A stretch of DNA of 64,000 bases from Macrolepiota albuminosa (taxonomy: Eukaryota > Basidiomycota > Agaricomycetes > Agaricales > Agaricaceae): contig JAMWFC010000073.1 in NCBI GenBank assembly GCA_027475525.1, positions 769,791 through 833,790 on the forward strand, written 5' to 3'. The notes under the pieces are model-generated. The model searched no databases. It saw nothing but the letters and a program-made list of their open reading frames with translations, and had not been told where the DNA came from. Positions 45,801 to 55,489 of the stretch are shown in pieces (the first letter of the stretch is position 1; each line of letters begins with the position of its first letter). A program made the translations under genes and the position numbers.

Positions 45801-46936
45801 TACTAAGTAGATTAGAAAATAGACATGCAATTATAGACAGAAGCTTGAGAAAGTGAATCACTTAGACTAGAATTCATGGAAAAACCTCTATATTTCAGAA
45901 TAGCTATATTTTGAGAAGTAACACTACACTTCAACTTTACTATTATCACTAGTATCTCTCAGTCTCTAAGCTATCAATAACAGCCTCAGAACTATTAGGA
46001 TTATTCTAACCAAATACTACAGTAAGCTTGGAACAAGTATCAGATCAAGAAGTTTAATCTTAATGACAATATCAACAACACAAATAAATCTCTTAGTCAC
46101 ATTGTCAAGGATGGATGCTTACATGCTGGTGCAGATGAAAAGAACATCTGGAAATACAAAGATGATGTGAAAATGTTGTGATGTATAAAAATACCTAGGA
46201 CATAAAAAAGCAGCTTGAAAATAGGATCAAAAAAGCCTTGAAATTTTCATTCCTTTCATTAGAAACTTGCTGTATTATGAATTATGTTGCTCAGAGCAAG
46301 AAACTTTATTCATATCCAAACAAGGCCAAGCTGGAATATCTACTACTAGCACCCAATTCTAGTGATTAAACTATGGTTTTGACAAAAACATTCAAACAGA
46401 ATTCAAATGCACATTGTTTCCTGCATGCAGTGGTTTAAATGCAGCTTATGAAGTCTGACAATCCCAATTTCTGAACCAGGGTCATTAGGTCATTAGATGA
46501 ATAATTGAAACCTGTGGAAGTAAATACATGTAAATCAGTTTTATCTTTCTTTTTGTTATTCTAACTAAAGTTCAGAATGATAAGCAATAGAATCTTAAAA
46601 GAAAGGATATAAAGTATTTTCAACACAAGTACTAGGGCAGTTACACCTATGAATCCCAGCAAGGGCACAGTTCAGATTCCAACAAGAACTCACACTTTAA
46701 ATTCCATAACACTTACTCAGTTCAGCCCGCTTTGAAAACCTAAACTTACACATATAAACACAAGTATATTGTCCTGTAGCTCTAATAGAATAGTTCACTG
46801 ATATTGTTGAACTTGCTAAATCATGACAGATTCAATTAGGCGATTCTATCACCTCTGATGCCAGCAACAATAAATTCCATTAACTCTCGGGGTTGATCCC
46901 AGTGAACCTAGAATACAATCAGTTGTCACAGATCCA
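45801..46936. other. CpG-poor decayed DNA with a primer-site-like motif
   Basis: No gene seen. On the minus strand 46863-46852 reads tggcatcagagg, close to the 3' end complement of initiator Met tRNA that Gypsy elements use for priming. This would mark the 5' side of the gag-bearing element just described. A clear LTR next to it was not found. Confidence 0.4.
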
Positions 46937-48109
46937 TCATAAATTAAACAGTCTCACGAAGTGATTCCCTCCTTGAACTTGGAAGAAACGTGTCGGCCGA
47001 ATCCTGACACCTTTGGCTAAGTATGCATTATACATTCTTTGGCATTCAATCCAAGACCAAACACAGTGCCAATTCGTGTGTGTTGCGCCAATGTACGTCA
47101 CAGGTACTTTCGGGAAAAATGAATTGACGAGCTTCTCATCATAGAGTACACGGTGGGCGAGATCATTCAATGTAGGCTGCATTGGGGGAACATACCTATG
47201 AGTTTATTTAAAGAGGAGCGCAAGATGAAACAAGCTGTGGCACTTACATGCGCAACTCAGACCTCACAGCAGCCGGTTCATCATAGAACTTCTGAAATTG
47301 TTCCGGAGTCCAGGTTGTGACTGTGGGAGCATCACCGCGCCTCTGGTAATTTAACCCATGGATGGTACCAGAGACATCGGGATGTGTCCAGTATGAGCTG
47401 ACCCAAAACCCAAAGTTTTGGTAGAGCTCTTCAGGTGTCTTGCATTCCTTGTCAGTCCAGGGGTTGTAGGTCTTCTCATCAGGAGGAAGTATGATGCCGA
47501 ATGAGAGATAAGGAGGATCTTAGTAATTTATGAATATGTAATATTCTGTGGGTAAACCATTACGTACCATCAAGGACCAAGTCCTTAACGTATTGTTCCA
47601 AAAGGGCATACAACTCTGGGCTAATTAGGCTTGGATCGGAAAAAAGAGGCATCGCCGTCGCTGTACCCATAGACCAACCCATAATGGCGAAACCTCCGGT
47701 TCTGCGGTCAGCGCTGATTTTCGGAACAGATTCTTTCTCGATGTATTGCTTGAGGAAGTCGGCAACTTGAATCGCGAGGCGATCCAGGAAGACCTTCTTC
47801 CCATTGTTGAGGTCGTCTATCTCGGCGTCTGTGTACTTCGTAGAGCCAGGATAGTCTCTGCGGTTCCAAATGACGGTACGCAAGTTATATCGATGAGCAT
47901 AGTCGTGCAGCCTCTCGAAACCATCTGTCCAGCTCGCTCAGTCAATTCTGTCTGATAAGTTCTGCAGAAACGAACGTACGACCTGTAAAGGCACTACCGT
48001 GAAGGATGAGCAAGGTCGTGTAATCAGCAGAGGACGGTGGTGGGCCACTGTCGGTGAAAAATATATCGATATCACCAACGAGTGTGTAGGTGTGAGTGGT
48101 CATCATCAT
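46937..48109 (-). CDS. Alpha/beta hydrolase, 337 aa, 4 exons, intact
   Basis: Exons 48109-47983, 47924-47568, 47518-47248 and 47195-46937 join in phase to 1014 nt and end at TGA 46939-46937. Introns are 58, 49 and 52 nt with GT-AG borders. The N-terminus gives a beta-strand and oxyanion region LLILHGSAFTDGF (about residues 29-46). The RTVIWNRRDYPGS strand comes next, and then the nucleophile elbow GWSMG (about 125-129, Ser nucleophile). A C-terminal VQGGNHFVRLFNL likely supplies the catalytic His. An acid residue is not assigned. Length and fold fit a soluble serine hydrolase (esterase or epoxide-hydrolase-like); the substrate is unknown. Unlike its neighbours the gene has no internal stop. 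Three ATG codons lie in a row at the start; I used the first. Confidence 0.85.
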
Positions 48110-48391
48110 GGTAAGTGAGTCTCTTCGATGGGGTTTTGACCAAATAAAAAGGAAATATCAGCCCATGTGGTTCAATCAGAATCGACGGAACAATTACGTT
48201 CGATCGGAAATCTGATTGAATCGCACGAACGTGAATGACCCATGGAGAAAATACTAGGTCTGGATTTCAAATGCAGGATTAACAAGGGTAAAGCAGAGCT
48301 TCATTCTCCTTAAACAGTATGTTTGTTGTCCATCAACACTTCCGTATGGAACGTGGGACGAATGCACATGGAGCAGTAAATAATACAACGT

Positions 48392-48562
48392 TTACAGCCG
48401 TTTTCATAACGATAGACCCCTTCGAATTTGGCTCCTTGTTTAGTTGTTTGGCTGATATTAGCTTCTGCCGGGCTTGCCTGGATACGACCATTCATGTATA
48501 CCAATGGTCGTATCCCGGCAAGCCCGGCAGAAGGGAGTCTATCGTTATGAAAACGGCTGTAA
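48392..48562. mobile_element. Double-inverted-repeat foldback element (171 bp)
   Basis: Outer arms 48392-48417 and 48537-48562 are perfect 26-bp inverted repeats (ttacagccgttttcataacg and its complement). Inner arms 48462-48492 and 48503-48533 are 31 bp with one mismatch (cttctgccgggcttgcc). They flank a 10-bp loop. No coding potential. It lies upstream of the hydrolase gene start (48109), so it could affect its promoter; that is inference. Confidence 0.85.
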
Positions 48563-48682
48563 TCTGAAGTTTGAAGTTGAAAGACAGTCCTATTAATATT
48601 GTAAATAATACAAGTATCGTGTGTACGTACCTGAAGTTTGAAGTTGAAACTTCAGTATAAAGAGAAGCCTAGATATACTATT

Positions 48683-49022
48683 CCACCCCTTTAGCTCGGA
48701 GTCCCCTCTGAGTCGGACAAAATAATGTTTTGCCACAGCCAGCCATCCTAAGCACTTCAAACAAGACATACAACGTAATATAACATACCTAATGTGTTCC
48801 CGACTTAGTCCGGGGTGAGACAAGGTCTCGTTGCTGAGTCCCTTGGTGGCGAATGGTCAAGCCAGTTGTCACGCCTGCCGATTCAGCGGCAAGGCGGAGT
48901 CTAAAATTCTCTCGCGTCTCGGTCTTCTTTACAGTGCAGCGGAGTGTGAATCCAGCATCTTACTAAGGTGTGACGCCTTAGTGACATCCGACTCAGAGGG
49001 GACTCCGAGCTAAAGAGGTGGA
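48683..49022. mobile_element. MITE-like element with 35-bp terminal inverted repeats
   Basis: Left end ccacccctttagctcggagt (48683-48717) and right end 48988-49022 are inverted repeats of 35 bp with one mismatch. The 340-bp interior has no transposase. No clear target duplication is visible. The right end lies only 16 bp from the edge of the Ngaro element. Confidence 0.8.
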
Positions 49023-49038
49023 CTTTGTATAATAAGGG

Positions 49039-49178
49039 GACCTCCGCAGCTCTCCGCATGATTGAACTGGGGTTGGAGGGAGGATAAGAATACAAGTGAG
49101 AAGTGAACCCAGTTTTAGCGCTAATCGGCCACCGAAGCGACCCGTTTATTTTCTTGAGGTGCAACGTAGCTATGGCTA
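49039..49178 (-). repeat. Split direct repeat B2 (140 bp)
   Basis: Copy of 49822-49961 with one C/T difference (tctccgc versus tctctgc). It forms the outer 3' end of the Ngaro element. A spacer of about 44 bp separates it from A2. Confidence 0.92.
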
Positions 49179-49222
49179 TGTAGTATAAATAAAGAGATAA
49201 ATGAAAGGGAGAGGTGGGAGGG

Positions 49223-49825
49223 TGCGCGAAGAAAGTAACGACTAAGACTAATAAGATTCTAATACCGGGAGAAAGAGTAATTAAGTTGAATAGTAGCTCG
49301 TCAGTACGTTAACTGACGCTTACTGAGAAAAACCCGACTCGCTAAAACGTAGTAAAAACTTTCGAGCAAGTAATACGTCTGACGCCTGTTATGAATGATG
49401 AGATGACAAGTCATCCGCTGACTGCTGGAAAATCGACCTTACTTCTTAGAGTAGTGATGCCTGAGAAGAAGAGTGAACAATCACAGTGAAGGCTCTCACT
49501 ACTCTGCGAAGAGGGTCAGATTACTGATCTGCTGAAAGCGACTCTGCGCTGACCTGACAGTGAACTGTGATGGGTGAGTGCAAGACCGTTGCACGACTGA
49601 AAAATTTTATGCAAAACCGTTGCATGGATGACAATGCATGAAACATGCATGTAACGCGACTAATTGAGACTTCGACCCTACTGTCCCTGACCCGACCTCT
49701 GCCCACACCGTGGCATCGAGACGGAAACGGCCGCTGATGACTTGGAGATTAATGGTAATCCTGCTAGTCCGCGCAGAGGCCTCCGATAACGCTCCTTACC
49801 CTCGGAACCCGCGTTTTCGTCGACC
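49223..49825 (-). repeat. Split direct repeat A2 (603 bp)
   Basis: Matches A1 (54291-54893) over 603 bp without indels; four transitions by my count. It is full of short hairpins (for example gtgcaagaccgttgcac and agagtagtga...tcactactct), which could structure the RNA. It overlaps B1 by four bases (gacc). Confidence 0.95.
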
Positions 49826-49961
49826 TCCGCAGCTCTCTGCATGATTGAACTGGGGTTGGAGGGAGGATAAGAATACAAGTGAGAAGTGAACCCAGTTTTA
49901 GCGCTAATCGGCCACCGAAGCGACCCGTTTATTTTCTTGAGGTGCAACGTAGCTATGGCTA
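49822..49961 (-). repeat. Split direct repeat B1 (140 bp)
   Basis: Lies directly downstream (minus strand) of the recombinase stop with about 86 bp between, and joins A2. It is the partner of B2. Confidence 0.92.
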
Positions 49962-50047
49962 AAAGAGGCTGTTACAGAGAGTGGAGGGGATGGTGGTGGT
50001 GATAAAGATGCCGCGAGTAGCTGACTGAAAGAAATAAAATGATAAGC

Positions 50048-51088
50048 TTAACGTCGTTTTGTTAACGCTGCTAGTTGTAATGCCATCCTCACGCATGGAT
50101 TCTCGCGTACGTAGATGGTCCAGGCTGAAGACGACCAACGTCCTAGAGCCTTTATAATATCTTCTGATATGCCTAACAACGCATAGAAAGTGGCGCCTCC
50201 TGCCCGTGCTGAATGACCTCCGAATGATCGATCCACAAACGCAAACAGTCTAGACTCGAGCCATGCCCTCGTCGGAATAGACCCGTCCTCTCGTAGGAAT
50301 AACGCTCGACGAAAACCGTGGAGTCTGTCCCTGCTACTGACATATTCCTGTAGTAAAGCTACTGGATCGGCTGTCTCCTGATGCGTAAAAAGAATGTTGG
50401 TGCCACGGAAGAATGGATCGGTCTTATGATAGGGCAGATGGTACCCTGCGTACCCACACGTGAATTTTACTGAAGAACGTTTGATCACTTTTCGCCAATT
50501 GGTCGACTCCTTTGCCGTCTTTTTAACTAACTCTCCTGACCTGTGACAAGCGTAGAAACAGCAGGACATCATGGTAGCGAAAAGCAAATCATCATAGTTA
50601 TTTGAACGACGTGATGCGTCCACAAATAAGGCGAGATGGTGAGGTCGCAGGGGGAGTTTCCTCCGAACTGGATCAGCGCGAACTTTCTTTGATCCTCTGA
50701 TGGTAGCCTGAACGAGGGGATGCGATCTATTCATATCAAAATCTGGATAAAAGTCACGAATAAAGTGACGAAGTCCCGACAGATATTTCGGACCAGAAGC
50801 GATATATTTTGAAGTATATGCAATGTAACGAGATAATGTCTGTGGTGTAGGGTCAAGAGGAATGTTATGATTTATACAGAACTTAACGTAATCTCGGGCT
50901 CCTGTCACATAATTACTAGCCGTAGACTTCTCAATAGCCTGAACCTGAAGATGCGATGTGAGCGCGTCAAGGTCTGCTAACGCCATCGGTGGACGGGCTG
51001 CCTGTTTCCCACGTGACGAACTGCCTAACGTGCTCAAAAGCAGGCCCTCCATTGCGTTGGTAATAAATCTCGAGGAGGCTCGAAACAA
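50048..51088 (-). CDS. Ngaro tyrosine recombinase, 346 aa, catalytic set intact
   Basis: The frame from ATG 51088 is uninterrupted. The core-binding domain spans about residues 35-130 (QAIEKSTASNYVTGARDYVK, YLSGLRHFIRDFYPDFD). The catalytic domain follows, with Arg in FYACHRSGEL, His and Arg in GGHSARAGGATF, Trp in GRWSSSAW and nucleophile Tyr in WTIYVREN. Thus R-H-R-Y is complete. It overlaps the end of the RT frame by 55 nt in another frame. The product would integrate the circular cDNA. A second, weaker start is the Met before EGLLLS. Confidence 0.9.
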   Translation of the reverse strand: MFRASSRFITNAMEGLLLSTLGSSSRGKQAARPPMALADLDALTSHLQVQAIEKSTASNYVTGARDYVKFCINHNIPLDPTPQTLSRYIAYTSKYIASGPKYLSGLRHFIRDFYPDFDMNRSHPLVQATIRGSKKVRADPVRRKLPLRPHHLALFVDASRRSNNYDDLLFATMMSCCFYACHRSGELVKKTAKESTNWRKVIKRSSVKFTCGYAGYHLPYHKTDPFFRGTNILFTHQETADPVALLQEYVSSRDRLHGFRRALFLREDGSIPTRAWLESRLFAFVDRSFGGHSARAGGATFYALLGISEDIIKALGRWSSSAWTIYVRENPCVRMALQLAALTKRR

Positions 51089-52990
51089 TGAATGCGATCT
51101 GCGGAGAACTTTCTTCTGTATTCGTCGAAGAGCAAACGGGATAACAAATTGGCCCTGATATTGTCTTTACCAGCGATGTGACAGACTCGTAAATCGATTC
51201 CCGTTTGAAGGACTATTCCAGCGACGGCACAAACTACTGAATTGTGAAGAGATTCGGTAGCTCCCAGCGTGTTAAATACGGCCACCGAATCTAGACTGTC
51301 CGTAAAAACAAGAAGTCGACGTGGCAGATGCTCGAAGGCTGTGATGTGAGAAATTGCTGACAAGATGGCGATGAGTTCAAGAAAAAAGATATCGATCTTT
51401 ATAGACGTATTGTTCGGCACCAATTGATACGCAAATCCATTTCCGGCATAAACAAATGCCATTCCCAATTTTAGACTTGCGTCAGTCCAGACCACCATAT
51501 CCGCTGACTCATTTGCCCATTTCGTGGTTTCGAGAAATCTGACCCCCATAGATTTCGGAATGATCTCGATTAACCAATTCATGTCCGTTACTACTTCTTG
51601 ATTCAAGTAGATGCCCGCGTGCGAAGTCTCTTTTCCTGCCATTTTTCGATACAATTCCATTAGAGCTGGCCTGCCCCAAGGTAAAACGTTCAGTAACCAA
51701 TTTAAGTGGCCTCCCAATCGCTGCCAGTTACGTAATGGTGGACGACGAGAAGGGGTGTCGATGAAGAGCCGAATCTTTGACACTATATCTGCTGTCGATT
51801 CATCAGTGAGAGTAATGGTACCATGATTTATATCGACCCAAAATCCTATAATCTTCAACGACTCTCCGAACTCCTGTTTCTTATCTTCCCAGGGACATCC
51901 AATCGCGTCCCAAAAAATCAGTAACTGAGCTTGACCTTGTGGCCGTGAAATACCGCGATATTTGATTAATTTTTTCTTCAGTTCCCATGAGTAGAAATCG
52001 TCCATGAACACATGCAGATCCCTAATCTCCAGCTTCTTGATTCCCACCCAGCACATCAAGGACGATACCGCGCACCAACACCGTGGGGAAGCTCTATTTC
52101 CGAAGACTAGACGGTGCATGATAAACCACTTCCCGTCGACATTGACGACCTGCCGAATCTGCCATAACGGATGTGCCGGCAGGTTCAAGAAGGCACTCGC
52201 TACATCCGATTTCCAAGTGACCAACCTCTCATTCGGAAAATCACGTTTTGCGTTATACATCGCTTGACCAAAAGTCCTCATGTCATCGTATCGGACCTTC
52301 GCCTCTATTTTAGGTATGCCATTATTCAGACCTGATGCTGAGTGATCCGTCACCACCCTAGCTTTATTTTTCTGCCAAACGACGAACAATGGAGAAGTTT
52401 TCATGCCGGGGAGGAGGTCCTCCAAGACGTCGACTTTCGACCACCTGCCAAAGCGAACTTCTTTATCACGGAACGCCCTTATTGCTTCGAGGTCTTCGTC
52501 TTCTGATGAGTAATTCGAAATCGGATCATCGACCTCAGACAACCAATCTCCCTCATCGAATGGCCAAAATCCCTCGCGTAAGCTTCTCATAACTGACTTC
52601 ACAAAAGGTTGATTAGGATGGTCCCATAGGATACGTTCGAACTTGTCTACATCAAATGGGGTCTCGACACGTATGTTGTCTCGTAATGCCTCCAGCGTCG
52701 CTTTATAACTTGGATTCTCTAACAGGTGCTGAGGAGGAGGCGGAAGAGGGGAAGCGGACTCAGTATTGAATGCTGATGGTGAGATTGTTGTCACGGATAC
52801 ATCGTCGTCCCAGACGAACCCTCTCCTGAATTTCTGAGCCTCTACCGCTGTCACTTCTAAAGGCCTTTTTGTCCCTAAACTCTTCAATGACTTAGGATAC
52901 TGTGCTCTCGCCTTGCACGCTTTAATTACTTCCGCTGAGTGATGCTCGATATTGCTGTCGTCGCTGATTAAGCTTCTTGAAGCAGTCTTC
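51034..52990 (-). CDS. Ngaro reverse transcriptase and RNase H
   Basis: The frame is open without stops and ends at 51034; formally it is open up to 54243, but that part only shadows gag. Order: a linker (FRRGFVWDDDVSV), RT with VTWKSDVASAFLNLPAHPLW (motif A), HRLVFGNRASPRCWCAVS (B) and HVFMDDFYSWE (C, MDD). RNase H follows, with MVVWTDASLKLGMAFVY, LELIAILSAISH, VFTDSLDSVAVFN and HIAGKDNIRANLLSRL. The last motif normally has Asp where this copy has Asn (codon 51150-51148). The start codon is unclear; relative to gag the frame is +1, so frameshifting or reinitiation may be needed. Confidence 0.85.
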
Positions 52991-54253
52991 GACGTCTCTA
53001 GCTTTGTGAGAGCCAAAGCATTTGCAGCATATATTGTGGCGACGACCTCCGGAGCATGGATCTGACGTACATAATCCCAGATTCCAATTCTGGCATATAG
53101 CCCCTGATTTCTTTCTCGAGCCCGGCGGCGGCGATCCCTTGCGCTTGGTGCCAGACGTAGATGATGACGCACTGAGCATTTGGGCCAAGAACGGCACGTG
53201 AAGCTCCTCATTGTTATCCATACGGAATGGATTACGTGTGTAACGATCCCGAGTGTCAGCATCAAACTGAATCGCGATAGGCGCTCCATTAGGAATAGAA
53301 CGACAGAAGTCAAGAATACGAGTCCTGTATTTCGCGAGTTCACCTTTCCGATGCGGATAGAACATGAGGACCGCCTCCATCCAAGCATCAAAAGTTCTGA
53401 TCCAATCCCCTTCAGTACGCACAGGCCGCTTAGCCGACGCATGGTCTTTCTTAATGAGAAAGAAGCCACCCATAAAGTCTTTCGGCTCGTCATCGTGATT
53501 ATATCTCTTGTTGAAAGTGGCGTATAGTTTCTCGAAATCAACATACTGATCCAAGATAACCAACTTCCACATGGCTCGGGAGATCGGATCCTTGAGAGGT
53601 CGTGTCTGACCAAGACTAATGAGCGTGTCGACCACTTTCTCCTTAGCGTATTCGTGACGAAAACCCCACGTTTTCGCAAGGTAAGGATCCTCTGAAGCGT
53701 CTTTCTGGAATTCGGTGAGATGGGGTGCCATATCCAAAACGGACTGAGGAATCGACGTATATAAGGAGGACGACTTCTTATCTCCCAACAGATTGGCCAG
53801 TTGCTCAATAGTAATTGTCGCCGGCTGAGTCGGAGGGGCAAGAGCATGCTCGAGTTTGGCTTGTAGCGCTTCCCACGTGGCTGCCTCGACTGCCCGAGCT
53901 TGAGACTCTCTGGCACGCTCTCCTTCATCATCGATTCGCGGGGATACCTCATGAGAGATGGAAGGAGGCTGCCGCGCCTTCGCATTTCGCAGCTCGACTC
54001 TCTGTCTAACCTCGTCAACATAGTCCTGCGCCTCGACTGCAGTGAGTCCGAGATCCTTAAGCGACTGCATGAACTCTGTAATGGTGCGTTTCCCTTCGAC
54101 TGTCTCATCAATGTATTTTTGACATTCGCCACGGATAAATTCAGCCCAATTAAAATCCTGATCGACAACCTCTGACCCCTCCCCAACTCGCGCGTCGTGC
54201 TCGGGCTGAGACTGGGAACCAACAGGTTGAGAACCTTCAGCATGCTGAGTCAT
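52922..54253 (-). CDS. Ngaro gag-like protein, 443 aa, zinc-binding C-terminus
   Basis: ATG 54253 lies 38 bp downstream of repeat A1. The N-terminus is acidic and coiled-coil-like (EGKRTITEFMQSLKDLGLT, DYVDEVRQRVELRNAKARQ). The middle (about residues 170-330) is an alpha-helical capsid-like region (RHEYAKEKVVDTLISLGQTR, LYATFNKRYNHDDEPKDFMG). Near the end Cys/His clusters CQNWNLGLCTSDPC and ICCKCFGSHKARDVEDC suggest zinc-binding RNA contact. The frame has no stops. In this element class gag packages the RNA. Confidence 0.85.
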   Translation of the reverse strand: MTQHAEGSQPVGSQSQPEHDARVGEGSEVVDQDFNWAEFIRGECQKYIDETVEGKRTITEFMQSLKDLGLTAVEAQDYVDEVRQRVELRNAKARQPPSISHEVSPRIDDEGERARESQARAVEAATWEALQAKLEHALAPPTQPATITIEQLANLLGDKKSSSLYTSIPQSVLDMAPHLTEFQKDASEDPYLAKTWGFRHEYAKEKVVDTLISLGQTRPLKDPISRAMWKLVILDQYVDFEKLYATFNKRYNHDDEPKDFMGGFFLIKKDHASAKRPVRTEGDWIRTFDAWMEAVLMFYPHRKGELAKYRTRILDFCRSIPNGAPIAIQFDADTRDRYTRNPFRMDNNEELHVPFLAQMLSASSSTSGTKRKGSPPPGSRKKSGAICQNWNLGLCTSDPCSGGRRHNICCKCFGSHKARDVEDCFKKLNQRRQQYRASLSGSN

Positions 54254-54290
54254 GAAGTATAAGGTTCGATGACGAGGTATCGAGTATAGA

Positions 54291-54893
54291 TGCGCGAAGA
54301 AAGTAATGACTAAGACTAATAAGATTCTAATACCGGGAGAAAGAGTAATTAAGTTGAATAGTAGCTCGTCAGTACGTTAACTGACGCTTACTGAGAAAAA
54401 CCCGACTCGCTAAAACGTAGTAAAAACTTTCGAGCAAGTAATACGTCTGACGCCTGTTATGAATGATGAGATGACAAGTCATCCGCTGACTGCTGGAAAA
54501 TCGACCTTACTTCTTAGAGTAGTGATGCCTGAGAAGAAGAGTGAACAATCACAGTGAAGGCTCTCACTACTCTGCGAAGAGGGTCAGATTACTGATCTGC
54601 TGAGAGCGACTCTGCGCTGACCTGACAGTGAACTGTGATGGGTGAGTGCAAGACCGTTGCACGACTGAAAAATTTTATGCAAAACCGTTGCATGGATGAC
54701 AATGCATGAAACATGCATGTAACGCGACTAATTGAGACTTCGACCCTACTGTCCCCGACCCGACCTCTGCCCACACCGTGGCATCGAGACGGAAACGGCC
54801 GCTGATGACTTGGAGATTAACGGTAATCCTGCTAGTCCGCGCAGAGGCCTCCGATAACGCTCCTTACCCTCGGAACCCGCGTTTTCGTCGACC
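54291..54893 (-). repeat. Split direct repeat A1 (603 bp)
   Basis: Outer 5' end of the Ngaro element in its own orientation; it presumably carries the promoter. It ends about 600 bp before the ATG of the MFS gene, which is transcribed the other way. Confidence 0.95.
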
Positions 54894-55489
54894 AATTCTA
54901 AAAATATTGGAGATCAAGAAATAATGTATGTAACAGATAACAAAAACATGATATATTACATTACCCAGCATGCATGGGAGACCAACGGTCTGATTTCTGT
55001 GAAATTTTCATCACATCCAGTCATATTTGCAGATCATCATGTTGAATGATCCGTGGAGGAACTTCTCTTCACAAGATTTCAACGAGCGGTATGGAAACGT
55101 TGCTGGCGGCCGAATAGCCTCAAACCGCCCATCATTTATGCCTAGTTCCAGACTCATACTGCCACGGTGATGTTGTCACTTTCCGACAATTGATTTGTCA
55201 GGCACTCGGTGCCGGGGACGATGTTCTTTTGCAAAACAATTGTAAAAGCACAGTAAATATAATCCAATTGATTTCGAGAATTTATTTGTGTCAAAACCCG
55301 TAGTAGAAAGATTGTAAACAAAATTTGAAATGGTATTTCAATGGCGCTTGCTTGAGTCTATAAGGAGAAATCAATGTCAGCTACTTCTGATATAGAACAC
55401 GCGGAAGTACTTCGCTTAAGCGTGATTTGGCATTTTGTTTACCAAAACATCATCCCTCATATAAGTCTTGCTTTTCAAGATCAAAAGTC
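54894..55489. promoter_or_regulatory. Upstream region of the MFS gene, bounded by the Ngaro element
   Basis: About 600 bp of single-copy DNA between the Ngaro edge and the MFS start codon. No TATA box can be named with confidence. Divergent transcription from repeat A1 could influence it; that is inference. Confidence 0.35.

Larger units (their letters stand above)
49039..54893 (-). mobile_element. Ngaro/DIRS-type retrotransposon, nearly intact, with split direct repeats
   Basis: Read on the minus strand the order is A1 (54893-54291), gag (54253-52922), RT/RNase H (about 52990-51034), tyrosine recombinase (51088-50048), B1 (49961-49822), A2 (49825-49223) and B2 (49178-49039). This A1-ORFs-B1-A2-B2 arrangement is the split direct repeat pattern known for Ngaro elements, which integrate by a tyrosine recombinase and leave no target duplication. 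All three frames are free of internal stops. The two 603-bp A copies differ at four sites and the two 140-bp B copies at one, so the insertion is recent. Confidence 0.92.

Noticed and set aside
52991..54243. N-terminal 400 residues of the long frame that ends at 51034
   Set aside because: This part is Arg/Ser/Leu-rich and lies over gag in another frame; the gag frame has the structured, zinc-binding protein.
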